From Cruoricaptor ignavus (lineage in GTDB: Bacteria; Bacteroidota; Bacteroidia; Flavobacteriales; Weeksellaceae): a stretch of 64,000 nt of DNA. This document shows, piece by piece, positions 34,915-43,717 of the stretch. The first letter of the stretch is position 1. Every line of letters starts with the position of its first letter. The DNA lies in the NCBI RefSeq assembly GCF_900141665.1, contig NZ_FQYI01000004.1, positions 1 to 64,000 of the forward strand, in the 5' to 3' direction. The notes beneath the pieces are model-generated. The model searched no databases. It saw only the letters and a program-made list of their open reading frames with translations, and was not told the DNA's origin. The translations under genes and the position numbers were made by a program.

Positions 34915-36306
34915 ATGACAACTAAAGTGAAAATCGAACAAATCTACACCGGGTGTTTGGCGCATGGTGCCTATTATATCGTCTCCGGAAACGAAGCAGC
35001 CATCATAGATCCTCTGCGCGAAATAGCGCCTTACCTTCAGCGGCTGGAAAATGACGGCGTGAAGCTAAAGTACATTTTTGAAACGCACTTCCATGCAGAT
35101 TTTGTGTCCGGCCATTTGGATTTAAGCCAGAAAACCGGCGCACCCATTGTGTATGGGCCAACTGCCGAGCCAAGCTTTGAAGCCACCATCGCTGAAGATG
35201 GGCAGCTCTTTGAAATTGGCGAAGTGAAGATAAAGGCGCTTCACACACCGGGACACACGCTGGAAAGCACCACCTATCTTCTGCTGGATGAAAGCGGAAA
35301 GGAAATCGCAATTTTCTCCGGCGATACTTTGTTTCTAGGTGATGTAGGTCGCCCTGATTTAGCGCAGAAATCAGCGAATATGACCCAGGAAGAACTTGCC
35401 GGAATGCTGTACGAAAGCTTGACGGAGAAAATCCAGCCACTCCCAGATGATATCACGGTTTATCCAGCTCATGGCGCTGGCTCTGCCTGCGGAAAAAATA
35501 TGCAGAAAGAAACGGTGGATACCCTGGGCAATCAGAAACGCACGAATTACGCGCTGAACCAGCCGGATAAAGATTCCTTCGTGAAGGCTGTGTTGGATGG
35601 GCTGAGTGCGCCGCCGAAATATTTCGGGATGAATGTGGCGATGAACAAAGGCGGCTACGAAAGTTTCGAAAGCGTGATGCAGCAAGGCTTGAAGCCGCTT
35701 TCTGTAGAAGATTTTGAAATGGCGGCTGAGCAAACCGGCGCCGTAATTCTGGACACAAGAAGTGCAGCGGAATTCCACAAAGCCTTCATTCCCAATTCGG
35801 TAAACATCGGGCTGAAGGGCGATTTTGCACCGTGGGTTGGCGCGATGATTGTGGATGTGCAGCAGCCTTTGCTGTTGGTTTGCGAACCGGGCACCGAAGA
35901 AGAAGCGATTACAAGGCTTGCAAGGGTGGGCTTTGATAATGTGGTGGGCTATTTGGACGGCGGTTTTGAATCGTGGAAAAATTCTGGGAAAGAAACCGAT
36001 GCGGTGCGCAGAATTTCTGCCGATGAAATGGCGCAGGAAATCTCGCCGGATTCGAAAATTGTGGATGTGCGGAAATGCGCGGAATTTTCTGCCGGCCACT
36101 TGGTGAATGCGCAAAGCTTCCCTTTGGCGGAAATTGCGGAATGGTCTCCGCAGATTTCAGATGATGAGCACTTCTACCTGCATTGTGCGGGCGGCTACAG
36201 AAGTATGGTGGCGGCAAGCATACTGAACGCGAAAGGCATCCGGAATTTCACGGAAATTGACGGAGGTTTTAACAAAATTAAAGAAACTAAACTCAAAACT
36301 GTTTGA
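34915..36306 (+). CDS. MBL-fold persulfide dioxygenase-like enzyme with two rhodanese domains
   Basis: 463 aa from the ATG at 34915. The MBL domain has THFHADFVSGH near residues 53-63. The last His of HxHxDH is Phe, as expected for single-iron persulfide dioxygenases. LHTPGHTLES and GDTLFLGDVGR follow. Rhodanese 1 (about 255-355) has LVCEPGTEEEA and rhodanese 2 (about 365-455) has LHCAGGYRSM, both with the active Cys. It probably oxidises protein or glutathione persulfides. Cupin and thioredoxin genes follow within 11 bp. Confidence 0.85.
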   Translation: MTTKVKIEQIYTGCLAHGAYYIVSGNEAAIIDPLREIAPYLQRLENDGVKLKYIFETHFHADFVSGHLDLSQKTGAPIVYGPTAEPSFEATIAEDGQLFEIGEVKIKALHTPGHTLESTTYLLLDESGKEIAIFSGDTLFLGDVGRPDLAQKSANMTQEELAGMLYESLTEKIQPLPDDITVYPAHGAGSACGKNMQKETVDTLGNQKRTNYALNQPDKDSFVKAVLDGLSAPPKYFGMNVAMNKGGYESFESVMQQGLKPLSVEDFEMAAEQTGAVILDTRSAAEFHKAFIPNSVNIGLKGDFAPWVGAMIVDVQQPLLLVCEPGTEEEAITRLARVGFDNVVGYLDGGFESWKNSGKETDAVRRISADEMAQEISPDSKIVDVRKCAEFSAGHLVNAQSFPLAEIAEWSPQISDDEHFYLHCAGGYRSMVAASILNAKGIRNFTEIDGGFNKIKETKLKTV

Positions 36307-36308
36307 TT

Positions 36309-36605
36309 ATGAATATTTTAGAGAATATAGAGTTCAGCGCTGAAAAAGCAAATATTTTCAAAATCAAAAATTCCCCGAAAAGCCGTCAGTTTGTTGTGGC
36401 TTTAGGTGAGGGTGCGGTGATGAAAAAGCATCAAACCCCAGTGCCGGCAACGCTCATTGTACTGAAGGGTGAGATTAATTTCTTGATCGAAGGGCAGGAG
36501 CTACGCTTCGGCGAGGCGGATGTCTACGAAATTCCTGTAAATGTGCAGCACGAGGTGGTTGGCATTCAGGAAAAGAATCTATTTCTCATTATTCAGGAGC
36601 TTTAA
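36309..36605 (+). CDS. Small cupin-domain protein
   Basis: 98 aa. A single small barrel: VVALGEGAVMKKHQTPVPATLIVLKGEINFLIEG is the first cupin motif, and FGEADVYEIPVNVQHEV the second. The metal ligands appear only partly kept (one His in each motif). It begins 2 bp after the MBL-rhodanese stop. A role in sulfur or redox handling follows only from context. Confidence 0.75.
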   Translation: MNILENIEFSAEKANIFKIKNSPKSRQFVVALGEGAVMKKHQTPVPATLIVLKGEINFLIEGQELRFGEADVYEIPVNVQHEVVGIQEKNLFLIIQEL

Positions 36606-36616
36606 TCCAATTTTTT

Positions 36617-36919
36617 ATGTCACAGAAATTTCAGGAACTTATCCACTCGGGGCGTCCCGTCCTTATTGATTTTTTTGCTACCTGGTGCCAGCCGTGCAAA
36701 GTGCAGTCGAGCGTTTTGAACAGCGTGAAAGAAAATGTGGGCGAAAAAGCGCGAATCGTGAAAATCGACATCGACCAATATCCTTCGATTGCCGCGCAAA
36801 ACGGTGTGAGAGGTGTGCCAACTTTAGCGATTTTCAAAAACGGCGAGCAACTTTGGAAGGCAAGCGGCGTGCACGATGTGAATACGCTGACTGAGCTGCT
36901 GAACCGTTTCGCTGATTAA
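36617..36919 (+). CDS. Thioredoxin
   Basis: 100 aa, whole thioredoxin fold. The active site WCQPC is at residues 23-27, with the cis-Pro in GVPTLAIF. No signal peptide is present, so it is cytoplasmic. It is the last gene of the MBL-rhodanese, cupin, thioredoxin run and may reduce persulfides released by the rhodanese domains. Confidence 0.9.
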   Translation: MSQKFQELIHSGRPVLIDFFATWCQPCKVQSSVLNSVKENVGEKARIVKIDIDQYPSIAAQNGVRGVPTLAIFKNGEQLWKASGVHDVNTLTELLNRFAD

Positions 36920-36946
36920 GGGATTTAGGAATTAAGAATTCTGTCC

Positions 36947-37678
36947 TTATAATATAAGTTCAAAATCGTCGCGGTCTTGAAGGAAGTGGAATTTCTCACG
37001 GAATTTCTGCAATTCAGCTAAATCGAAATCGGCGGTGATGAGGTTTCCGGATTTTTCGGAAATTTCCGAGCCGTCGGCAAAAAACGCGTGCGAACTTTCT
37101 TCGTAGAAAAGCTGGTTGCCATCCGTCCCAATTCTGTTCAGGCCAAAAACGAAGGCTAAATTTTCTATCGCCCTGGCTTTCAGCAAACTACGCCACGCAT
37201 CAATTCTGCTTTGCGGCCAATTGGCAACGAATAGAATCGCCTCATAATCATCGCGGTTTCTGGAAAAAACGGGAAAGCGCAAATCGTAGCATACCTGCAG
37301 CAGAAAGCGTATGCCGCGAAATTCCACAACTTTCCGCTGGGTTCCCGCTTGGTAAATTTTATCTTCGCCGGAATAGGAAAACAGATGGCGTTTATCATAA
37401 AAATCCGCGCATCCATCGGGCTTTACGAAGTAGAAGCGGTTGAAAAACTTCCCGTTTTCCTTCACGGAAATGCTTCCTGCAACTGCCGCATCTTTCGCCT
37501 TCGCCAAAGCTTTCATCCAGGCTAAAGTTTCGCCGGCATCCATACAGAAACCGGTGGAAAACATTTCTGGCAGAAGAATTACATCCGTTTGAACCTCAGC
37601 GAATTCTTTTTCGATAATTTCAAAATTCGCCCTTGGGTTTTTCCAAACAATATCAAGATTCAGCCCGGTAATTTTCAC
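36947..37678 (-). CDS. Nitrilase-family amidase (Nit2/YafV-like)
   Basis: 243 aa with GTG start at 37678; a TTG four codons earlier is the alternative and no ATG fits. The catalytic triad is Glu in LPEMFSTGF, Lys in YDKRHLFSYSGE and Cys in QVCYDLRFPVF. These fit omega-amidases, which hydrolyse alpha-ketoglutaramate or ketosuccinamate. It converges with the thioredoxin gene (27-bp gap). Confidence 0.88.
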   Translation of the reverse strand: MKITGLNLDIVWKNPRANFEIIEKEFAEVQTDVILLPEMFSTGFCMDAGETLAWMKALAKAKDAAVAGSISVKENGKFFNRFYFVKPDGCADFYDKRHLFSYSGEDKIYQAGTQRKVVEFRGIRFLLQVCYDLRFPVFSRNRDDYEAILFVANWPQSRIDAWRSLLKARAIENLAFVFGLNRIGTDGNQLFYEESSHAFFADGSEISEKSGNLITADFDLAELQKFREKFHFLQDRDDFELIL

Positions 37679-37764
37679 AATATTTCCCAAAGTTTTCAGT
37701 TTTTAAAACAATTCAAAGTTGGCGGTTTGCCATATTTTTTGGAAATTTACACAAAATCAGTTTA

Positions 37765-38205
37765 ATGAAGAAGTTAATTTTGGCGGCTGCCGCCGCATTT
37801 ATAGCAAACTTTGCGTCCGCGCAGGCGTGGGGCGGGCAAAATTCTCAGACTGTTTCCGGGGGGTTCAATGTCTTCGGATACGGCTCCGGGATTGCGGCGA
37901 ATTATGAATATGGATTCACCAACACGCTCAGCGCCGGGGCGGGCTTGCATTTGTACTTTAATAACAACGAGCACGATGGCAAAGAGCGTCAATATTTTAT
38001 CTTCGGGCGGCTGAATGCGCATCTGCAGGATGTTCTATCCCTGCCGCAGCAGTGGGATGTATACCCGGGTGTGGATCTAGGCATCGTGGGAGGAGATTTA
38101 GGGTTCGGCGTGCATATTGGCGGAAGATACTTTTTCAATGATAGATTCGGTGCTTTTGCAGAGATTGGGAGCCACGGGGCGCTTGGCATCGTTGTAAATC
38201 TTTAA
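37765..38205 (+). CDS. Small exported beta-barrel-like protein
   Basis: 146 aa. The signal peptide ends FASAQA (about residue 20). The rest alternates hydrophobic and polar residues with many Gly and aromatic residues (GGFNVFGYGSGIAANYEYGF, LGFGVHIGGRYFF), consistent with a small outer-membrane barrel. I do not recognise the family with certainty. It precedes nadC by 14 bp. Confidence 0.7.
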   Translation: MKKLILAAAAAFIANFASAQAWGGQNSQTVSGGFNVFGYGSGIAANYEYGFTNTLSAGAGLHLYFNNNEHDGKERQYFIFGRLNAHLQDVLSLPQQWDVYPGVDLGIVGGDLGFGVHIGGRYFFNDRFGAFAEIGSHGALGIVVNL

Positions 38206-38219
38206 AAAAAGTAAACAAA

Positions 38220-39086
38220 ATGATAGGTACCCGACCACCGTATGCGACAGAAGAGGCGCTGCGGGAATTTGTACAAAATGCCCTGAAGGAAGATCTCGGG
38301 CCTGGAGATTTCTCCACGCTTTCCACGATTCCTGAAGGGATGGGGCAGAGCGCGAAACTCCTCATCAAGGAAGATTGCATCCTTGCCGGAATTGAGCTGG
38401 CGGAGATCATCTTCAAAACCTTCGACCCTGAACTTAGCCTGGAAATCCTGATGAAGGATGGCGATGCTGCGAAAGCCGGTGATATTGGCTTCATCGTGAA
38501 AGGCAGCGCACGGGGCATCCTGCAAACAGAAAGGCTGGTGCTGAACTGTATGCAGCGGATGAGCGGCATAGCTACGCTGACGCACGACTGGAATTCGCGA
38601 CTTCTCGGCACGAAGGCTAAACTTCTGGACACGCGGAAAACCACGCCTAACTTCCGCGTTTGCGAAAAATGGGCGGTAGCAATAGGCGGCGGCACGAACC
38701 ACAGGTTTGGCCTTTATGATATGGTGATGCTGAAGGACAACCACATAGATTACAACGGCAGCATAACGAACGCCGTGAAAATGTGCAGGGAATACCTGGC
38801 GAAAAACAATTTAGACCTGAAGATAGAAGTAGAAACGCGGAACCTTGATGAAGTGCGGGAAGCGCTGGAAACCGGCGTGGACAGGATAATGCTGGATAAT
38901 ATGCCGATACCGATGATGCGGGAAGCCGTGGAAATAGTGAACGGCAGAACGGAAACCGAGGCAAGCGGCGGCATTACGAGGGATGTGCTGCACGCCGTGG
39001 CAGAAACTGGGGTGGATTATATTTCTGCGGGCGCCCTCACACATTCGGCGAGAAATATCGACATTAGCCTGAAGGCTGTGAAATAG
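38220..39086 (+). CDS. nadC: Quinolinate phosphoribosyltransferase NadC
   Basis: 288 aa. EDLGPGDFSTLST at the N-terminus, RMSGIATLT, DTRKTTPNFRVCEKWAVAIGG and MLKDNHI are the substrate-binding segments. EASGGITRDVL and DYISAGALTHS close the barrel. It makes nicotinate mononucleotide from quinolinate and PRPP in NAD synthesis. nadA and nadB are not in the window. A terminator follows 2 bp after the stop. Confidence 0.96.
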   Translation: MIGTRPPYATEEALREFVQNALKEDLGPGDFSTLSTIPEGMGQSAKLLIKEDCILAGIELAEIIFKTFDPELSLEILMKDGDAAKAGDIGFIVKGSARGILQTERLVLNCMQRMSGIATLTHDWNSRLLGTKAKLLDTRKTTPNFRVCEKWAVAIGGGTNHRFGLYDMVMLKDNHIDYNGSITNAVKMCREYLAKNNLDLKIEVETRNLDEVREALETGVDRIMLDNMPIPMMREAVEIVNGRTETEASGGITRDVLHAVAETGVDYISAGALTHSARNIDISLKAVK

Positions 39087-39087
39087 G

Positions 39088-39122
39088 AAAATGCGGGAAT
39101 CTTACAATTTCCGCATTTTTTT
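39088..39122 (+). terminator. Intrinsic terminator of nadC
   Basis: AAAATGCGG (39088-39096) pairs with CCGCATTTT (39111-39119), then more T residues. The remaining 175 bp to the receptor gene is AT-rich with no assignable gene. Confidence 0.8.
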
Positions 39123-39298
39123 GCGATATTCTAAATTATGATTTTTATCATATAAATTTTAAACTGCTGATTTTCAGCAATTTATGAAATTTATTAAATT
39201 TTAGATTGCTAAAAGTTAACATTGAGTTAATAAACAAGATTTAAATAATTCACATTTTTGCATAAATTTTCTGTAAAGAACCAAAAATATATAAAGGA

Positions 39299-42200
39299 AT
39301 GAATACAGTGAAAAAATCAGTGCTCATAGCTGCCATCGCCTTTGCTGGCTATGGCACGGTGCAGGCACAGGTAACGACATCCAGCATCCAGGGTGTGGTG
39401 GCTCAGGCTTCGGGCGCGTCGGTAACTGCTACGCACCTTCCTTCCGGAACGGTGTACACCGGTACGGCGGACAATGCCGGTGGCTTTACGCTCCCGAATA
39501 TGCGTGTGGGCGGCCCTTACCGCGTGGAGATTACAAAAGCAGGTGAAGCGCCTGAAGTTTATGATGATATTTATCTGGAACTTGGCGTTCCATTCGTGCT
39601 AAATACAAGCGCTGCCGCCAACAATGATGGTGCTGTGAAAACTACTATCCTTAGGGAAGTGGCAATCACCGGGACGCGGTCCAAGACAAACATCAACAGA
39701 ACCGGTGCTGCAACCAATGTGGGGCAGAAAACCATTCAGGAACTTCCACAAATTAATAGGAGTATTACAGATTTTACAAAGCTGACCCCACAGGCTAACG
39801 GTACATCATTTGCGGGTCGGGATGCGCGCTACAACAATTTGCAGATCGACGGGGCGAACTTTAATAACGGCTTCGGTCTTAGTACCAATCCGCTGCCAGG
39901 TGGTGGTTCCCAGCCAATTTCTTTGGACGCCATAGAGGAAATTACCGTAAACATCGCGCCATTTGATGTTACACAGTCCGGTTTTACCGGCGCCGGTATT
40001 AATGCTGTAACGAAATCGGGAACGAATAAGTTTCACGGCTCATTATACGGCTACTATAACGGTAAAGACCTAAACGGCTGGAAGATTAACGGTGAGGAGA
40101 TCACAAAATTAAGGGGGGCAAAAACGATCAACGGTCTTACATTTGGCGGGCCGATTTTAAAGAACAAATTGTTCTTCTTCGTAAGCGGCGAGATGGAAAA
40201 ATCCACCGGAGCAAATGCTAGCGGTGCAAATCTTTGGAAAGCTTCTCAGGATGGCGTCGCTAACACTGCTACGAATACGACGAGAGTTCTTGAGTCTGAC
40301 CTTATTGCTGTACGCAATCACTTGATTAACAGATGGAACTACGATCCGGGTAGATATCAGGGGTATGCTGATGAAGCGGAACAGCACGGTAACAAGTTCT
40401 TAGCCAGAATTGATTGGAATATCAACCCTCAGCATAAGCTTGCGGTACGGTACAATTATCTAAAAGGCGAATCCATGCAGGTTGCTAACGGCAGCTCCGG
40501 CCCTCAGCCGAGGTCTTCCTGGAATAGGGTAAGCGAAAATGCAATGACTTTTGAGAACGGTAATTACTCTTTTACAAACGAAGTTCAATCGGTAACTGCG
40601 GAGCTGAATTCAACTTTTAGTAACAGATTTTCGAATAAATTCTTATTCACTTACTCGAAAATTCAGGACACAAGAAGTACTCCGAGTGGCCAGCTGTTCC
40701 CGTTTGTTGACATCTGGAAGGGTGGGGGTAACTATATTTCTTTCGGGACAGAGCTGTTCTCTTATTTGAATGATGTGGTTAATGATAATTATTCCTTTAT
40801 TAACAACATCACTTATAACGCAGGCAAGCACGCCATTACAGGGGGTATAGCCTATGAAATCCAGAAATTTGGTAATTCCTATACCCGTATGGGAACGGGC
40901 TATTACAGATATAATTCTGTAGAAGATTTTCTAAAAACCGGTACTCCGGACGAAGTTGCCCCAATTAATTTCGGTTTAACTTATCCATATGCTGGTCAGG
41001 AAACATATGCGAGAGTAAATTTCGGATTGGGATCCCTCTATGTGCAGGATAAATTTTCTGTAACTGACCGGTTTAATTTCACAATTGGTCTTCGCGCAGA
41101 ACTTCCGTTTTATCTTAATGATTTAACTGCCAACCCTGCTATTGATGCGCTACAGTTCGTAGACCAGGATGGAAATCAGAGGAATTACTACTCTTCCAAA
41201 TGGCCGGATCAGAAAGTTCAGCTGTCCCCGAGGTTTGGATTTAACTTTGACGCGCTTGGTGACCGCTCGCTAATTTTCAGAGGTGGAACAGGTATATTCT
41301 ATGGAAGAATCCCGTTCGTATGGCTAACGAATATGCCTACCAACGCAGGGGTATTGCAGAACACCATAGAGCCGTCCTATGAATCTGCCGCACCTTGGAT
41401 TGGCCAGATCCGCTTCCATCCGGAGGATATTTATTATTATGTAAATAATCCTGTGTATTATACCAACCCTAAAGGTGAAAAGGTAACGCCATTTATATCT
41501 TCGCCAAGTGGCGGGGCTCCTGGTACAATTGCTACCGTGGATGATAAATTCAAAATGCCTGCTGTATGGAGATCAAGTTTAGGAATTGATTACAAAATAC
41601 CAAACACTCCCGTTACATTCACTACTGATATTCTTTACACAAAAGATGTAAATGCGGTGTTTCAGTACAATCCGAACAGGAAGCCGTCCGGTGTTAGTAT
41701 GACCAATCTGCCGAGAGAGTTTTATCCTGCAGCTCCTAAGGGACAGACTGCTGTATATCAGGTAAATCCGGCAATTGGTGCCAATAATGTAACGGTATTG
41801 ACCAATACCAATGAGAAGGGGCATGCGTTTTCAGTGACCGGCGGCTTCAACATTCGCCCTTGGCATGGATTATCTGGCTCTGCTTCCTACACCTATTCTG
41901 AAGCAAAAGATGTTACTAGCAACCCAGGTTCCGCGGCTGGATCTGCTTGGCAAGGCCTCCCATCAATAAACAACCCTAATGAGCAGATTCTCAGCACCTC
42001 AGATTTTGCTATCCCTCACCGGGTAACTGCGAACATCAGCTACAATATGCCTTGGGGAACTACTATTGGTGCATATTATAATGGCTCCAACCAAGGACGC
42101 TTCTCATACTATTATAGTGGAGATATAAACGGTGATAATATTGCATATGACCTGCTTTATATACCACAGAATACAGCGGATATGAAGTTTGCGCCAATTA

Positions 42201-42637
42201 CTGATAACAAAGGGAATGTCCTTTATACTGCTCAACAGCAGAGAGATGCTTTCGAGAAATATATCGTCGATAATAAGCTGGACAAATACAGAGGTTCCTT
42301 TGTGCCCCGTAATGCAGGCCTTCTGCCTTGGCTAAATAGGGTAGACTTAAGAATATCTCAGGATCTTTTCCGGGATATGCTGGATAAAGGCCATAAACTG
42401 CAGATTTCCCTTGATATTGTAAACTTTGGGAATATGTTAAATTCTGATTGGGGAATACAAGACAGAGTTCTCTCAAACGGACGCAGCGTGCTGAAAAAAG
42501 TTGAGAGAGGAGCCGTCGCAGATCCAACATTCCAAATGCTTATGGATGGGAAAGATTTAGTGACAACACCTTATAGGCCGGTAAGTTCAAGATTTACCAC
42601 CTGGAGTGCAAACTTCGGTATTAAGTATATGTTCTAA
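39299..42637 (+). CDS. Oar-like TonB-dependent outer membrane receptor
   Basis: 1112 aa. The signal peptide ends TVQAQ. A carboxypeptidase-regulatory-like domain follows (about residues 25-95, SIQGVVAQASGASVTATHLPSG). The plug is at about 120-240 (TRSKTNINRTGAATNV, GRDARYNNLQIDGANFNN, GSQPISLDAIEEITVNIAPFDV). A long barrel ends in an aromatic residue (GIKYMF). The layout is that of OmpA-related/Oar receptors, whose substrate is generally unknown. No SusD partner is adjacent. It is followed by a strong terminator. Confidence 0.9.
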   Translation: MNTVKKSVLIAAIAFAGYGTVQAQVTTSSIQGVVAQASGASVTATHLPSGTVYTGTADNAGGFTLPNMRVGGPYRVEITKAGEAPEVYDDIYLELGVPFVLNTSAAANNDGAVKTTILREVAITGTRSKTNINRTGAATNVGQKTIQELPQINRSITDFTKLTPQANGTSFAGRDARYNNLQIDGANFNNGFGLSTNPLPGGGSQPISLDAIEEITVNIAPFDVTQSGFTGAGINAVTKSGTNKFHGSLYGYYNGKDLNGWKINGEEITKLRGAKTINGLTFGGPILKNKLFFFVSGEMEKSTGANASGANLWKASQDGVANTATNTTRVLESDLIAVRNHLINRWNYDPGRYQGYADEAEQHGNKFLARIDWNINPQHKLAVRYNYLKGESMQVANGSSGPQPRSSWNRVSENAMTFENGNYSFTNEVQSVTAELNSTFSNRFSNKFLFTYSKIQDTRSTPSGQLFPFVDIWKGGGNYISFGTELFSYLNDVVNDNYSFINNITYNAGKHAITGGIAYEIQKFGNSYTRMGTGYYRYNSVEDFLKTGTPDEVAPINFGLTYPYAGQETYARVNFGLGSLYVQDKFSVTDRFNFTIGLRAELPFYLNDLTANPAIDALQFVDQDGNQRNYYSSKWPDQKVQLSPRFGFNFDALGDRSLIFRGGTGIFYGRIPFVWLTNMPTNAGVLQNTIEPSYESAAPWIGQIRFHPEDIYYYVNNPVYYTNPKGEKVTPFISSPSGGAPGTIATVDDKFKMPAVWRSSLGIDYKIPNTPVTFTTDILYTKDVNAVFQYNPNRKPSGVSMTNLPREFYPAAPKGQTAVYQVNPAIGANNVTVLTNTNEKGHAFSVTGGFNIRPWHGLSGSASYTYSEAKDVTSNPGSAAGSAWQGLPSINNPNEQILSTSDFAIPHRVTANISYNMPWGTTIGAYYNGSNQGRFSYYYSGDINGDNIAYDLLYIPQNTADMKFAPITDNKGNVLYTAQQQRDAFEKYIVDNKLDKYRGSFVPRNAGLLPWLNRVDLRISQDLFRDMLDKGHKLQISLDIVNFGNMLNSDWGIQDRVLSNGRSVLKKVERGAVADPTFQMLMDGKDLVTTPYRPVSSRFTTWSANFGIKYMF

Positions 42638-42660
42638 AAGCACACTTATTATTTTTATTT

Positions 42661-42687
42661 TCCCGGCCCCCCAGCCGGGATTTTTTT
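42661..42687 (+). terminator. Intrinsic terminator of the receptor gene
   Basis: TCCCGGC (42661-42667) pairs with GCCGGGA (42674-42680) over a 6-nt loop, then seven T residues. Confidence 0.9.
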
Positions 42688-42710
42688 ATCTTTGCTCAAA
42701 ACAAACAATT

Positions 42711-43145
42711 ATGGATTTTAATCTAATGCTTCACGCCCACCGTGGTTTCGCCTACCTTGTGCTGCTGGCAACGGCGGTTTTTCTCGTAGCACTTGCAATG
42801 GCAATGTTTGGCTACAGCGGCAGAATTAGCAAATTCCTGCAGAAATCTACCCTTGCCACGATGATTTTGTTCCACATTCAGGCGCTCATCGGCCTGGTAT
42901 TGCTGCTCTTCTTTTCAGACGGCTTCAAAGCGGCAAGAGAATCCGGAATGCTGATGAAAGACCCGGTGCTTCGCCACACCTATGTAGAGCATCCCACAGC
43001 GATGGTGATTGCCGTAGCGCTGATGACCATCGTAAACAAGAAATTCAAAACCAACACCCACCTGAGAATGCCTTGGGTGGTGATGGCCCTCATCGCTGTA
43101 GCCCTGATGCTGTGGGCGTTTCAGTGGCAAAGGCTGTTTGGGTAA
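42711..43145 (+). CDS. Four-helix integral membrane protein
   Basis: 144 aa from the ATG at 42711; the longer frame would cross the terminator. Four hydrophobic segments are seen: AYLVLLATAVFLVALAMAMF, TMILFHIQALIGLVLLLFF, TAMVIAVALMTIV and WVVMALIAVALMLWAFQW. His residues near the membrane faces (LHAHRG, LFHIQ, YVEHP) recall small cytochrome-b-like proteins of Bacteroidota, but heme binding is not shown. Confidence 0.75.
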   Translation: MDFNLMLHAHRGFAYLVLLATAVFLVALAMAMFGYSGRISKFLQKSTLATMILFHIQALIGLVLLLFFSDGFKAARESGMLMKDPVLRHTYVEHPTAMVIAVALMTIVNKKFKTNTHLRMPWVVMALIAVALMLWAFQWQRLFG

Positions 43146-43185
43146 GCCTTTAAGGTTAAATGTTTAATGTTCAAAATTTGAGGCG

Positions 43186-43395
43186 ATGACGATTTTGGTA
43201 GAAATCCCGGATAATAAAGAAAGTTTCGCACTGGAAGTTCTGCGCAGCCTGAAGTTTGTGAAAAAAGCGGAAGTTGCCGAGCAGGATGAGCCTGAACTTC
43301 TGAAAGACATACGGGAAGCCGTGCACAATCTGAACCTTGTGAAGAAAGGAAAAATGGAGGCGAAACCTGCAAGAGAGCTTCTGGATGAGCTTTGA
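43186..43395 (+). CDS. Antitoxin of a RelE-type pair
   Basis: 69 aa. It starts MTILVEIPDNKESFALEVLRSLKFVKKAE, a helix often seen in short Bacteroidota antitoxins, and ends with KPARELLDEL. Its last 11 nt overlap the toxin gene, the standard antitoxin-first layout. The DNA-binding part is not clearly recognisable. Confidence 0.75.
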   Translation: MTILVEIPDNKESFALEVLRSLKFVKKAEVAEQDEPELLKDIREAVHNLNLVKKGKMEAKPARELLDEL

Positions 43396-43714
43396 AATAT
43401 TTACAATTCCACCGTTCGACAAGCAGCTAAAGGCGTTGTCAAAAAAGTATTCATCAATCAAAAAAGATTACGATGAATTGCTTACTGAATTGGAAACTGA
43501 TCCGCTAATTGGCGTTGCCATTGGGAATCAGTGCCGAAAACTCAGAATGAAAATCTCTTCAAAAAACAAAGGTAAAAGTGGCGGTGGAAGGGTAATTGCT
43601 TATGTGGCAATTTCTAAAAACTCGGTTTATCTTTTGGCGATTTATGATAAATCCGAGAAGGAAACCGTTTCCGAAAAAGAAATTTCCGCACTGCTGAAAT
43701 TTATTGAAGATTAA
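43385..43714 (+). CDS. RelE/ParE-superfamily toxin
   Basis: 109 aa. FEIFTIPPFDKQLKALSKKYSSIKKDYDELLTELE is the N-terminal strand and helix pair. KLRMKISSKNKGKSGGGRVIAYV and VYLLAIYDKSEKE are the central and C-terminal strands of the fold. RelE members cleave ribosome-bound mRNA and ParE members poison gyrase; the sequence resembles the RelE side. It ends 3 bp before asd. Confidence 0.83.
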   Translation: MSFEIFTIPPFDKQLKALSKKYSSIKKDYDELLTELETDPLIGVAIGNQCRKLRMKISSKNKGKSGGGRVIAYVAISKNSVYLLAIYDKSEKETVSEKEISALLKFIED

Positions 43715-43717
43715 GCT

